Positions 27,762-36,290 of a stretch of 64,000 nt of DNA are shown piece by piece. The stretch comes from Halobacillus ihumii (GTDB lineage Bacteria > Bacillota > Bacilli > Bacillales > Halobacillaceae), in contig NZ_CACVAO010000001.1 in the NCBI RefSeq assembly GCF_902726645.1, positions 2,588,764-2,652,763 on the forward strand, written 5' to 3'. How positions within the stretch are numbered: position 1 is the first letter of the stretch; each line of letters opens with the position of its first letter. Under the pieces are notes generated by a model. That model ran no database searches. It was given only the letters and a program-made list of their open reading frames with translations, and was not told the DNA's origin. The translations under genes were made by a program, and so were the position numbers.

Positions 27762-29312
27762 ATGAATATGATTATAAATCATCCCAGAAAGTGGCTGACA
27801 GCCTCCTTCCTCTTTCTACTTTTTATTTCCCTTGTCCTTTACATGGCTCAACGGGAGGGGTCTAAACCTGATCCAGAACCAAACTCCTATCGAGCAGATT
27901 ATCATTTTACTGCACCCGACCATTGGAAAAACGACCCTCAAAGACCTATCTATTTGAATGGAAAATATCATTACTATTACCTCTATAACCAAGATTATCC
28001 CGAAGGAAATGGAACAGAATGGCGTCACGCGACTTCTGATGATCTCGTTCATTGGAAGGATGAAGGCGTTGCTATTCCAAAATACACCAACGAAAACGGT
28101 GACGTCTGGTCCGGATCCGTTGTTGTAGATCACCAGAATACAGCAGGATTTGGAGAAAACGCTGTTGTAGCTGTTGTAACCCAGCCTTCCGCCAACGGCC
28201 AGCAAGAGCAATACCTCTGGTACAGTACTGATAACGGGCAAACTTTCTCCCCTCACAAAAAAGAACCCATAATGACTAATCCGGGTGTTGAAGCTTTTAG
28301 AGACCCTAAGATTATTTGGGAGGATCAGTCAAAAAAATGGATCATGTTAATTGCTGAAGGGTCAAAAATTGGTTTTTATAAATCAAAAAACCTGAAAGAA
28401 TGGCATTACACTGGTGGATTCCAGACCGAAAATATCGGATTGATCGAGTGTCCTGATCTATTTCAAATGCGTGCCGATAACGGCAGCATAAAGTGGATTA
28501 TGGGTGTTAGTGCAAACGGACAGGCCAAAGGCAATCCGAATACGTATGCGTATTGGGTCGGTAATTATAATGGAGAAACCTTTGTTCCAGATCATGCGAA
28601 GCCTAAGTGGCTCGATCACGGCTTTGACTGGTATGCCGGAGTAACCTTTAAAGACGGAAAGAGTGATGATAAACTTGACCATCGCTATGCACTAGCGTGG
28701 ATGAACAACTGGGCGTATGCGAATAATACTCCGACAATAGAAGAAGGGTTTAACGGAGTTGACTCGATTGTTAGAAAAATAGAATTAAAGAAAGATGAAC
28801 ATGGTGGCTATAATCTAACCTCCCAGCCAAATAAAGAAATCGATCAATTGATTCAGTCTACTGAAGTTTATCATAAACTCAAGGTTGAGGGTTCAAAGAC
28901 ACTTGAAATTAAGGGAGATGTCTATCAATTGGAAGCAGATATCCGTTGGTCAGATCTTAAGAATGTAGGGTTTCGTCTCAGAGAATCCAGCGACCAAACC
29001 CGTCATATCGATGTTGGGTTTTTTCCTGAGGGCGGGTACTCTTATGTAAACCGTAGCTATACAAATCATCCCGATAATACTAATCAGATGCTGGAAAGCC
29101 GGGCACCGTTGGAAATTAATAAAAAGAAGGTTCATCTAAAGATACTAGTTGATAAAACAAGCATTGAGGTATTTATCGATGGTGGGAAAGTTGTTCATTC
29201 CAATCTAGTCTTTCCTCCAAAAGAGGATCAAGGAATTACTCTTTTCTCTAAAGGTGGTATGGCCATTTTTGAAAATGTAGAAATTAAGCATATGGGTGCT
29301 ATACATGACTAA
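27762..29312 (+). CDS. levB: Endolevanase LevB (GH32), membrane-anchored or secreted
   Basis: LevB cuts levan into short fructans. The 516-residue protein has an N-terminal hydrophobic helix (about 12-28) without a clear cleavage site, then GH32 motifs: HWKNDPQRPIYLNGKYHYYY with the nucleophile Asp, WSGSVVVD, FRDPKIIWED and the acid/base Glu in IECPDLF. The replacement of WMNDPNG by WKNDPQRP is also what I recall of B. subtilis LevB, as is the sacB-levB order. A C-terminal beta-sandwich ends with VHLKILVDKTSIEVFIDGG. A decayed copy of this C-terminus lies at 57648-57868. Confidence 0.93.
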   Translation: MNMIINHPRKWLTASFLFLLFISLVLYMAQREGSKPDPEPNSYRADYHFTAPDHWKNDPQRPIYLNGKYHYYYLYNQDYPEGNGTEWRHATSDDLVHWKDEGVAIPKYTNENGDVWSGSVVVDHQNTAGFGENAVVAVVTQPSANGQQEQYLWYSTDNGQTFSPHKKEPIMTNPGVEAFRDPKIIWEDQSKKWIMLIAEGSKIGFYKSKNLKEWHYTGGFQTENIGLIECPDLFQMRADNGSIKWIMGVSANGQAKGNPNTYAYWVGNYNGETFVPDHAKPKWLDHGFDWYAGVTFKDGKSDDKLDHRYALAWMNNWAYANNTPTIEEGFNGVDSIVRKIELKKDEHGGYNLTSQPNKEIDQLIQSTEVYHKLKVEGSKTLEIKGDVYQLEADIRWSDLKNVGFRLRESSDQTRHIDVGFFPEGGYSYVNRSYTNHPDNTNQMLESRAPLEINKKKVHLKILVDKTSIEVFIDGGKVVHSNLVFPPKEDQGITLFSKGGMAIFENVEIKHMGAIHD

Positions 29313-29376
29313 ATCTTAATAAAACGAGAGGTTTAGTCCCCTTCAATTCCCTATGTAGTTAAATTGAAGACGTTAT

Positions 29377-29405
29377 AAGGGGAATGCAAGAAGCATTCCC
29401 CTTAT
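29377..29405. terminator. Bidirectional terminator between levB and the DeoR gene
   Basis: A perfect 11-bp stem (AAGGGGAATGC with GCATTCCCCTT) and a 5-nt loop, between convergent genes. Confidence 0.88.
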
Positions 29406-29433
29406 TTATTTGATTAAAGCAATCTCTCTAACG

Positions 29434-30204
29434 TTATACCTTCACGATATGTACATTGACATTGTAACTATTCATTTCACCCTCAAAATTAGCTGGTACA
29501 TTGTTATCTATAATACAAAAATCAATTTCCGTAAGGTCAGCAACTTTCGCGAAGTTAACTTTGCCAATTTTGCTATGATCCGTCAGTAACAAGGTATGCC
29601 TGGCGTTAGTAATCATCATTCGTTTTATACGCGCTTCAGTAAGGTTAGGGGTGGTTATAATTCCATCATTAAGATCCAAACCATTCGTCCCAATAAATGC
29701 TTTGTCAATTCGAATCATGTTGAGTGCTTGCTCAGCGAAGGGCCCAACCAATGCTGACGTTTCCCTCCGTAAATTGCCTCCTAGCAACATCACTTCTAAA
29801 CCTGGAATATCTGCTAATTCTTGCATGATAATAATAGAGTTGGTCACTATCGAAAGGTTGGAAAAAGTTTTTAACTCTTTCACAAGCTCATAGGTAGAGG
29901 TTCCGGAATCTAATAGAATAGCATCTCCGGGGTTAATGAATTCTACTGCTTTTTTTGCAATGGCTTTTTTTTCTTCAATATAATCCTTTTTTCTCTCCCC
30001 AACCGATTCCTCGAAGCTAACAGGTTGTAGGAGAATAGCGCCGCCATGGGTCCTTTTTATATTATCTGTTTCCTCAAGTTCCTTTAGATCTCTCCGTATC
30101 GTTGAATCCGAAACCTTAAACTGACGGCTTAAATCGTGTACAGATGCCCGTGACATATGACGCAAGTATTCAAGAATTTGAGCTTTGCGTTCTTCCATAA
30201 ACAT
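29434..30204 (-). CDS. DeoR-family transcriptional repressor of the fructose-type ABC operon
   Basis: A 256-residue DeoR/GlpR regulator. The N-terminal winged helix reads RASVHDLSRQFKVSDSTIRRDLKEL, followed by RTHGGAIL. The C-terminal sugar-phosphate sensor domain has ILLDSGTSTYEL, FIGTNGLDLNDGI and LLTDHSKIG. The ATG at 30204 has AAAGGAG about 9-11 nt upstream; a second ATG two codons later is less well spaced. It is divergent from the ABC operon, and the two promoters share an operator-like sequence, so it probably represses both. The effector is likely a fructose phosphate, by family analogy. Confidence 0.88.
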   Translation of the reverse strand: MFMEERKAQILEYLRHMSRASVHDLSRQFKVSDSTIRRDLKELEETDNIKRTHGGAILLQPVSFEESVGERKKDYIEEKKAIAKKAVEFINPGDAILLDSGTSTYELVKELKTFSNLSIVTNSIIIMQELADIPGLEVMLLGGNLRRETSALVGPFAEQALNMIRIDKAFIGTNGLDLNDGIITTPNLTEARIKRMMITNARHTLLLTDHSKIGKVNFAKVADLTEIDFCIIDNNVPANFEGEMNSYNVNVHIVKV

Positions 30205-30248
30205 TATAGGTAGCGCTCCTTTCGCGAACTTCTCCTCATTATTATAGT

Positions 30249-30261
30249 CGATTATTAGTGA
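30249..30261 (-). promoter_or_regulatory. Operator copy 1, at the DeoR-gene promoter
   Basis: On the minus strand TCACTAATAATCG lies at 30261-30249, directly after the -10 TATAGT of the regulator gene. It matches copy 2 (30475-30487) at 12 of 13 bases. Here it is also flanked by an inverted pair TATAGTC/GACTATA (30243-30249, 30260-30266). Confidence 0.7.
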
Positions 30262-30289
30262 CTATAGAAAAAGAATGTTTATTTAACAA
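30261..30289 (-). promoter_or_regulatory. Promoter of the DeoR regulator gene
   Basis: Minus strand: -35 TTGTTA (30289-30284), a 17-bp spacer, and -10 TATAGT (30266-30261). The start point would fall in the operator-like sequence. Confidence 0.7.
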
Positions 30290-30446
30290 AGTGCTTAGAT
30301 AATCTTATATCTTGGTGATTTTCTGAAAAAATAATCATAAATAGTCACGAACTGTTTACATGGATCAATAGTATAATCTTAACGATTTGTTGGAAAACAG
30401 TGAATTTTCGGTGATTGCAATATTTTTAGAATATTTAGAAAAAATA

Positions 30447-30475
30447 TTGACAATAACTAATCGTGCATATATAAT
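30447..30475 (+). promoter_or_regulatory. Sigma-A promoter of the fructose-type ABC operon
   Basis: Consensus -35 TTGACA (30447-30452) and consensus -10 TATAAT (30470-30475) with a 17-bp spacer. Such a strong promoter needs a repressor for control, which fits the divergent DeoR gene. Confidence 0.88.
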
Positions 30476-30487
30476 CACTAATAATCA
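30475..30487 (+). promoter_or_regulatory. Operator copy 2, at the ABC-operon promoter
   Basis: TCACTAATAATCA begins on the last base of the -10 box and covers the start point. It is the same arrangement as in the divergent DeoR promoter. Both can be written TATARTCACTAATAATCR. Confidence 0.72.
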
Positions 30488-30589
30488 AAAACAATCATGA
30501 TCAGCAGAAAAAAGATAACCGAAATATAATTGGTGCTAAAAAACTATTGGTATTTTTTATGTGGAGAGGAGGAATCTTAACGTTTAGTT

Positions 30590-30603
30590 TGTAAGCGTAT
30601 TCA
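30590..30603 (+). promoter_or_regulatory. Candidate cre site (CcpA) before the ABC operon
   Basis: TGTAAGCGTATTCA fits the catabolite-responsive element pattern TGWAANCGNTNWCA with one mismatch. It lies about 115 bp after the promoter and 43 bp before the ATG, where CcpA could block elongation. Confidence 0.5.
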
Positions 30604-30645
30604 TATGGTTTTTAGGAAGATATTATATGGTAGGAGGAGAGAGGT

Positions 30646-31623
30646 ATGATAATTAAGAATATGAGGATAAGCATGATTTTGATGGGACTATTACTACTTT
30701 TTGTGGCTGCATGTGGAAGTGGTAATGAAACTTCGGGGCGAGGAAGTGAAGAAGAGTCTGGAGGAGAAGAAAAGCTGAAAATCGGTTTAACGCTAAATAA
30801 CTTAGCAAACCCATTTTTCGTTTCCATGAGTGAAGCTGCCGAAGAATATTCTAAGGAGTTAAATGCAGAAGTTATTGTTCAAGCTGCAGATGCAGATTTA
30901 GCAAAACAAACATCTCAAATTGAGAATTTTATTACACAAGGTGTGGACTTAATTTTGCTCAATGCTGTTGATTCTAAAGGTATTGCAGGAGCGATTGCTC
31001 AGGCAGATGCAGCTGGAATTCCTGTTATATCCGTAGATGTTGGAGCCGCTGGAAGTATAGAGGCAACTGTTACATCTGATAATTATCAAGCAGGGGTTCT
31101 AGCGGCCGAATATATCATTGAAAGGCTTGATGGAAAAGGGAATGTTGTTGTGATCGATGGACCTCCCGTAACAGCCGTAAAAGATCGTATTGCAGGCTTT
31201 GAGGATACGATCAAAGGCACAGATATAAAAGTGGTTGCAAAACAGAATGGGGAAGGCAGCCGTGAAAAAGGTCTAAAAGTTATGGAAAGTATTCTACAAG
31301 CGAATGAACCGGGTACGATAGACGCTGTATTTGCTAATAATGATCCGGTAGCAATAGGTGCTCAGATCGCACAAAAACAAGCAGGTCGCCAAGATGAATT
31401 TTTTATTGTGGGTGTAGACGGATCTCCAGCTGTAATAGAGGCTATGAAAAAGGAAGGGAGCACTATTGCTGGTACATCAGCTCAACACCCTGCAAAAATG
31501 ATTAAAAAAGCCATGGATGTTGGTTTAAAGGTCTTAGAAGGTGGGTCTGTAGAAAAAGAAGTGATTAAAATTCCGGTCAATTTAATTACTCAAGAAAACA
31601 TGGATTCCTATTCTGGTTGGTAA
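30646..31623 (+). CDS. Fructose/ribose-type ABC transporter, substrate-binding lipoprotein
   Basis: A 325-residue RbsB/FrcB-type binding protein (Peripla_BP_4 fold). The signal peptide ends in a lipobox (VAAC, Cys near 24), then comes an acidic linker and the mature domain KIGLTLNNLANPFFVSMSEAAEEYS. ITQGVDLILLNAVD and AVFANNDPVAIGA follow. No rbsD or rbsK is present, and the neighbours are fructan hydrolases, so fructose or a short fructan is a more likely ligand than ribose. AGGAGGAGAGAGG precedes the ATG. Confidence 0.85.
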   Translation: MIIKNMRISMILMGLLLLFVAACGSGNETSGRGSEEESGGEEKLKIGLTLNNLANPFFVSMSEAAEEYSKELNAEVIVQAADADLAKQTSQIENFITQGVDLILLNAVDSKGIAGAIAQADAAGIPVISVDVGAAGSIEATVTSDNYQAGVLAAEYIIERLDGKGNVVVIDGPPVTAVKDRIAGFEDTIKGTDIKVVAKQNGEGSREKGLKVMESILQANEPGTIDAVFANNDPVAIGAQIAQKQAGRQDEFFIVGVDGSPAVIEAMKKEGSTIAGTSAQHPAKMIKKAMDVGLKVLEGGSVEKEVIKIPVNLITQENMDSYSGW

Positions 31624-31700
31624 GCTATCTCAGACATAAAACGACGGTCCTTGTACTGGCAAGGACTGTACATAGGATTAAGAAAGGATGTGAAACAATC

Positions 31701-33257
31701 ATGCTTACAAAGCAAAGAGTGAAGCCAAACAGCAAATCCCTCAAGCCTATACTAACAGTGGAAGGCATTCGTAAAACATTTTCCGGAATTACGGTTTTGA
31801 ACGATGTCAGTATGGATCTTTACCCTGGTGAAGTGCATGCGTTGATGGGGGAAAATGGTGCTGGAAAGTCTACCTTAATGAAGGTATTGTCAGGTATTTA
31901 TGTACCAGATCAGGAAAGTGGCAGCATTTGTTATAAAGATAAACAAGTCACTTGGAAGGGTCCCTTGAACGCAAGACGAATGGGGATTAGTGTCATTCAC
32001 CAAGAACTCAATCTGTCGCCGAACCTGTCGATTAGTGAAAATATATTGATGGGCACCAAATATCCTAGAAATAAACTCGGCATGGTTAGATGGGAGGAAG
32101 TACATAGTCGTGCCAGGGAAGTCTTAACCTCCATGGGACTGGAGTTACAACCTGAGGTTCTTGTATCTACGTTGAGTATAGCCCAGCAACAGATGGTCGA
32201 AATTGCAAAAGCACTTTCTTACAAAGCAGAAGTCCTTATCATGGATGAGCCGACAGCTTCTTTAACGGATAAAGAAATAGCCAGGTTATTCAAAATCATT
32301 AAAGACTTAAGAGAACAAGGAGTGGCAATCGTCTACATTTCCCACCGAATGGAGGAAATTTTTAAGATTTCCGACCGTTATACAGTTTTACGGGATGGAG
32401 AATGGATTCAAAGTGGTTCAATCGATGAAACGAACCCAGATCACTTAGTCAGTTTGATGGTGGGTCGTGATTTGAAGGATCTGTTCCAAAGATCATCCAA
32501 TAATTATGTAGAAAATCAAGAAGATCACCCCGCTTTAGAAGTTAAGAACATGAGAGATTCAACATTTGTAAAGGACTTGTCATTTAAAATCTATCCTGGA
32601 GAAATTGTAGGGTTTGCCGGGTTAGTAGGTGCTGGGCGTACAGAGCTTGTGCGGTCCATATTTGGTGTATCTGAAATTATGGAAGGAGAGGTCTATGTTC
32701 AGGGAAAACAGGTGCAAATCAAATCACCAATAGATGCCATTAAACATGGGATTGCACTCGTTCCGGAAAGTCGTAAAGAACAGGGGTTGTTCCTTGATAT
32801 GTCCGTTAAAGAAAATATCTTATTGGCAAAAATGAAAGCGTTCACAAAAAGCAGCAAGATCAACTGGAGGGCTTTGGATCACTCAGCGGGTCAATATATA
32901 AAGGAATTGAACATAAAGATCGCTTCGCCTGACCAATCCATTTCAGGCTTAAGTGGTGGAAATCAACAAAAAGCTGTCATTGCCAGGTGGCTGTCAACCC
33001 ATCCGAATGTATTGCTGCTGGATGAACCGACTCGAGGAGTTGATATAGGAGCTAAAACAGAAATTCATAAAATTATATCTGAACTGGCCGATTCAGGCCT
33101 TGCAGTATTGATGATTTCATCTGAACTTCCTGAAGTAATGGGGATCAGTGACCGCATTTTTGTAATGCACGAGGGACGAATAACAGGTGAACTTCACAAA
33201 GGTGAGGCCACCCAGGAAAAAATTATGAATCTTGCGACGGGGGGAGATAGAACGTGA
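31701..33257 (+). CDS. Fructose/ribose-type ABC transporter, duplicated ATPase
   Basis: A 518-residue RbsA-type ATPase with two ABC domains. The first has GENGAGKSTLMK and LIMDEPTASLTD; the second has the looser GLVGAGRTELVR, then LSGGNQQKAVIARWL and LLDEPTRGVDIG. This asymmetry is normal for sugar class-2 importers. I chose ATG 31701 with AAAGGATGTG upstream; an in-frame start at 31617 would overlap the binding-protein gene and encodes an unrelated leader. It overlaps the permease gene by 4 bp. Confidence 0.9.
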   Translation: MLTKQRVKPNSKSLKPILTVEGIRKTFSGITVLNDVSMDLYPGEVHALMGENGAGKSTLMKVLSGIYVPDQESGSICYKDKQVTWKGPLNARRMGISVIHQELNLSPNLSISENILMGTKYPRNKLGMVRWEEVHSRAREVLTSMGLELQPEVLVSTLSIAQQQMVEIAKALSYKAEVLIMDEPTASLTDKEIARLFKIIKDLREQGVAIVYISHRMEEIFKISDRYTVLRDGEWIQSGSIDETNPDHLVSLMVGRDLKDLFQRSSNNYVENQEDHPALEVKNMRDSTFVKDLSFKIYPGEIVGFAGLVGAGRTELVRSIFGVSEIMEGEVYVQGKQVQIKSPIDAIKHGIALVPESRKEQGLFLDMSVKENILLAKMKAFTKSSKINWRALDHSAGQYIKELNIKIASPDQSISGLSGGNQQKAVIARWLSTHPNVLLLDEPTRGVDIGAKTEIHKIISELADSGLAVLMISSELPEVMGISDRIFVMHEGRITGELHKGEATQEKIMNLATGGDRT

Positions 33258-34249
33258 GATCCACTTTGCCGTCAAGTCCACAACCAAACGCACAACCGGA
33301 TGTACAATCTGAGTTTAACATGGGTAAGAATCTTGCCACGCTTTGGAATCGCCTTGGGATGATTATCATACTAATTTTGTTGTGCATTGTGATGACAATC
33401 ATGGCACCTAACTTTCTGGAAGCATCAAATATTACGAATATATTAAAACAAGTATCCGTTATTGCTATTTTAGCAGCGGGTATGACCATCGTTATTTTAA
33501 CAGGCGGAATAGACCTATCCGTAGGTTCTATCGTAGCACTGTCTGGAGTCGTTTCTGTCATGGCCTCCCAAGCAGGAATAAATCCGTTCCTTGCAATGAT
33601 TCTTGGTATGGGGGTAGGTTATCTTATTGGATTCATAAATGGTTTTTTCACCGCAAAGATAGGTTTGCCAGCCTTCATTGTAACATTGGGCAGTATGACA
33701 TATGTCCGAGGACTTGCCTATGTTTCAAGTGGAGGTTATCCAGTTGTACTAGAATCTAGTACATTCAAGTTTATAGGGGCAGGTTCCATCTTGTCTATTC
33801 CTACTCCCATATACATTATGCTATTTGTATATGTCGTGATGTTTCTTGTTTTAAAGTACACCATGTTTGGCCGTCATATTTACGCTATTGGTGGAAATGA
33901 AGAGGCTGCCAGACTGACGGGGATTAAAGTTAAGAAGACACTCGTGAATGTCTATTCTATCAGTGGGTTGCTTGCTGGTTTAGGTGGGGTTGTACTAGCT
34001 GGCCGCCTCTACTCGGGGCAACCGACAGCAGGAAATATGTATGAATTGGATGCAATCGCTGCTGTTATTTTAGGTGGATCAAAGCTAGCAGGGGGAGTTG
34101 GTAAGGTACAAGGGACAATTATTGGTGTTCTTATCATGGGAGTTATAACCAACGGACTGACCTTAATGGACGTAAGCTACTATTGGCAGCTTGTTGTAAA
34201 AGGGGGAGTCATTGTATCTGCAGTATTAATTGACCGTCTACGTTCCTGA
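33254..34249 (+). CDS. Fructose/ribose-type ABC transporter, permease
   Basis: A 331-residue RbsC-type permease with about nine or ten membrane helices. Conserved blocks are ILTGGIDLSVGSIVALSGV and YAIGGNEEAARLTGIKV (the ATPase-contact loop), then DAIAAVILGGSKLAGG. It starts at GTG 33254, overlapping the ATPase stop (GTGA). The first 25 residues are polar. It is the last certain gene of the ABC operon. Confidence 0.9.
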   Translation: MRSTLPSSPQPNAQPDVQSEFNMGKNLATLWNRLGMIIILILLCIVMTIMAPNFLEASNITNILKQVSVIAILAAGMTIVILTGGIDLSVGSIVALSGVVSVMASQAGINPFLAMILGMGVGYLIGFINGFFTAKIGLPAFIVTLGSMTYVRGLAYVSSGGYPVVLESSTFKFIGAGSILSIPTPIYIMLFVYVVMFLVLKYTMFGRHIYAIGGNEEAARLTGIKVKKTLVNVYSISGLLAGLGGVVLAGRLYSGQPTAGNMYELDAIAAVILGGSKLAGGVGKVQGTIIGVLIMGVITNGLTLMDVSYYWQLVVKGGVIVSAVLIDRLRS

Positions 34250-34274
34250 GCTTATTTAAAGGAGAGTGTAAAAA

Positions 34275-34400
34275 TTGTTTAGATCCCTTTGGAAACACAC
34301 TTTTTGTATAGATGAATGGCCTGCTTTTGAAAAAGTTTACAATTCAGATGTTTTTGATCAAAATTATTTACAATATATGGCGCTTACAAATAATTATTAA
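34275..34400 (+). CDS. Possible 41-residue ORF after the ABC permease
   Basis: A TTG at 34275 preceded by AAAGGAGAG (12 nt away at the core) opens a 41-codon frame beginning FRSLWKHTFCIDEWPAFEK and ending with TAA at 34400. I do not recognise it. It could be a short accessory peptide, the stump of a lost gene such as a fructokinase, or chance. Confidence 0.3.
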   Translation: MFRSLWKHTFCIDEWPAFEKVYNSDVFDQNYLQYMALTNNY

Positions 34401-34525
34401 ACGTCATGCTTAATAACGCAGAAAAATATTGAATATGAAAATGTGAGTGTTTATTTGTGGGGGTGACCTTTCTCTATATACTAAGCTTTATTAAGCAGAA
34501 ATAATCATATAAGGAGGACGTAAAA

Positions 34526-36085
34526 ATGAGGCGTTCAAATACGGGGAAATTTATCGTGCTTTTTGCGATATTCGCTATGTTGCTAGGATCATTTGGCATG
34601 AATAAATCCAATGCAAGTCCAAAAAAACAATCGGATAACTATTATAATGAGGAAAATCGGCCACAGTATCATTTCACCCCAGAAAAAAACTGGATGAATG
34701 ATCCAAATGGTTTGGTCTATTATAAAGGGAAATATCATTTGTTTTACCAACATAACCCTTATGGTAATAAGTGGGGGAACATGAGCTGGGGGCATGCAGT
34801 AAGTAAGGATCTTGTTCATTGGGAGCATCGTCCTGTGGCATTGAAACCAGATGATCTTGGTGCGATTTTTTCCGGAAGTATCGTAGTGGATAAACATAAT
34901 ACAAGTGGTTTGTTCGAAAATGGTTCTGGAGGGTTGATAGCTATCTACACCAGTGCTGGCGAAACGCAGCAACAAAGTATTGCTTATAGTACGGATGAGG
35001 GGGAGACGTGGACCAAATATTCTGGAAATCCTGTCATACCAAACTCTGACATAGTAGATTTTCGGGACCCAAAAGTTATGTGGTATGAGGAAGATGAAAA
35101 ATGGGTGATGACCATAGCTGCGGGGGATCACGTTAGATTTTATTCTTCTAAAAATCTAATTGAATGGAAACTGATGAGTAAGTTTGGTGAAAACCAGGGT
35201 GCACATGGGGGAGTTTGGGAGTGTCCTGAGTTATTCAAATTGCCGGTAGATGGCGATCCTACAAACACGAAATGGGTACTGCAAGTTGATATCAATCCAG
35301 GATCTGTTCACGGTGGCTCTGGAGGGCAGTACTTTATTGGTGAGTTTGATGGGGCTAAATTTGTTAATGACAATCCTCAGAATGAAGTCAAATGGGTAGA
35401 TTACGGAAAAGACTTTTATGCTACCCAAACGTGGTCCAATACGAATAACCGTCAAATTTGGATTGCCTGGATGAACAATTGGCAGTACGCCCAAGCAATT
35501 CCGACAAGTCCTTGGAGAAGTGCAATGTCTATACCTAGAGAGCTATCTTTAAAGACGTTCTCTGGGGAAGGTGTTAAACTAGTACAAAACCCTGTTAAAG
35601 AGTTGCGAAGAATCGAGAAAAAACCTTATAAATGGCAAGAGGAAACGATTAAGCCTGGTGAAAACATTCTTGCCGATTTTGACAGTAAAACCTATGAAAT
35701 TACTGCAGAATTTGAATTAGGCTCTGCGTCAGAATTTGGTTTCAAGGTTAGAAAAGGAGCAAATGAGGAAACTGTTATCAAATATGATGTCTCGGAGGAA
35801 CAATTGATATTTGATCGAACGGACTCCGGTGAGGATGAATTTAGTAAGTCCTTTGCAGGTAAATTTACAGCTCCTTTAGACCCGATAGATAATAAAATAA
35901 AATTGCATATCTTTGTAGATCACTCATCTGTTGAGGTATTTGCCAACAACGGTGAAAAGGTGATGACCAATTTAATTTTCCCGGATGGTTCAAGTGATGG
36001 TTTAGAAATATTCAGTAAAAACGGTAATGTAAAATTGACCTCGTTAACCATAAATGAAATGGAATCCGTTTGGAATAAAGAATAA
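34526..36085 (+). CDS. Secreted GH32 fructanase (levanase/inulinase/invertase type)
   Basis: A 519-residue exo-type GH32 enzyme. A signal peptide (about 1-30, ending near NASP) is followed by the five-blade propeller with the nucleophile Asp in WMNDPNGLVYY, then FSGSIVVD, the transition-state Asp in FRDPKVMWYEED and the acid/base Glu in WECPELF. A C-terminal beta-sandwich ends with FVDHSSVEVFANNGEKV. It would release fructose from levan, inulin or sucrose outside the cell. AAGGAGG precedes the ATG. It lies 276 bp after the permease gene and may share its operon. It is the second GH32 gene of the locus, and unlike LevB keeps the full WMNDPNG. Confidence 0.92.
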   Translation: MRRSNTGKFIVLFAIFAMLLGSFGMNKSNASPKKQSDNYYNEENRPQYHFTPEKNWMNDPNGLVYYKGKYHLFYQHNPYGNKWGNMSWGHAVSKDLVHWEHRPVALKPDDLGAIFSGSIVVDKHNTSGLFENGSGGLIAIYTSAGETQQQSIAYSTDEGETWTKYSGNPVIPNSDIVDFRDPKVMWYEEDEKWVMTIAAGDHVRFYSSKNLIEWKLMSKFGENQGAHGGVWECPELFKLPVDGDPTNTKWVLQVDINPGSVHGGSGGQYFIGEFDGAKFVNDNPQNEVKWVDYGKDFYATQTWSNTNNRQIWIAWMNNWQYAQAIPTSPWRSAMSIPRELSLKTFSGEGVKLVQNPVKELRRIEKKPYKWQEETIKPGENILADFDSKTYEITAEFELGSASEFGFKVRKGANEETVIKYDVSEEQLIFDRTDSGEDEFSKSFAGKFTAPLDPIDNKIKLHIFVDHSSVEVFANNGEKVMTNLIFPDGSSDGLEIFSKNGNVKLTSLTINEMESVWNKE

Positions 36086-36104
36086 CGATAGTTTTTATTG
36101 TAAG

Positions 36105-36142
36105 AAGGGACTCATGCTCCAAAGCAATGAGTCCTTTTTTTT
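36105..36142 (+). terminator. Terminator after the GH32 gene
   Basis: An imperfect stem (AAGGGACTCAT with ATGAGTCCTTT) and an 11-nt loop, followed by eight or more Ts. Confidence 0.85.
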
Positions 36143-36230
36143 ATTATACAGCTATGATCTCAACTTTAAAGAAGTGATAAGAACATCATTAGAAACGGGC
36201 TTCTTCCAAAGCAGGTGTTGTAATCCCCTA

Positions 36231-36290
36231 GGTCTGCAACTTTAGCAAAGTCGTAAGGTTAGGGGTTGTTATAATCCCTTCTTTAACACC
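36231..36290 (-). pseudogene. Remnant of a DeoR-type regulator gene
   Basis: The plus-strand sequence closely resembles two parts of the DeoR gene at 29434-30204: GTCTGCAACTTTAGCAAAGT (compare 29535-29555) and GTAAGGTTAGGGGTTGTTAT (compare 29639-29658). The roughly 80 bp between those parts are missing. On the minus strand it still spells EGIITTPNLT and then FAKVADL in another frame. It is a decayed second copy. Confidence 0.55.

Noticed and set aside
30646..34249. Ribose transporter rbsBAC
   Set aside because: Family resemblance is real, but rbsD, rbsK and a LacI-type RbsR are absent and the neighbours are fructan enzymes, so no rbs symbols are given.
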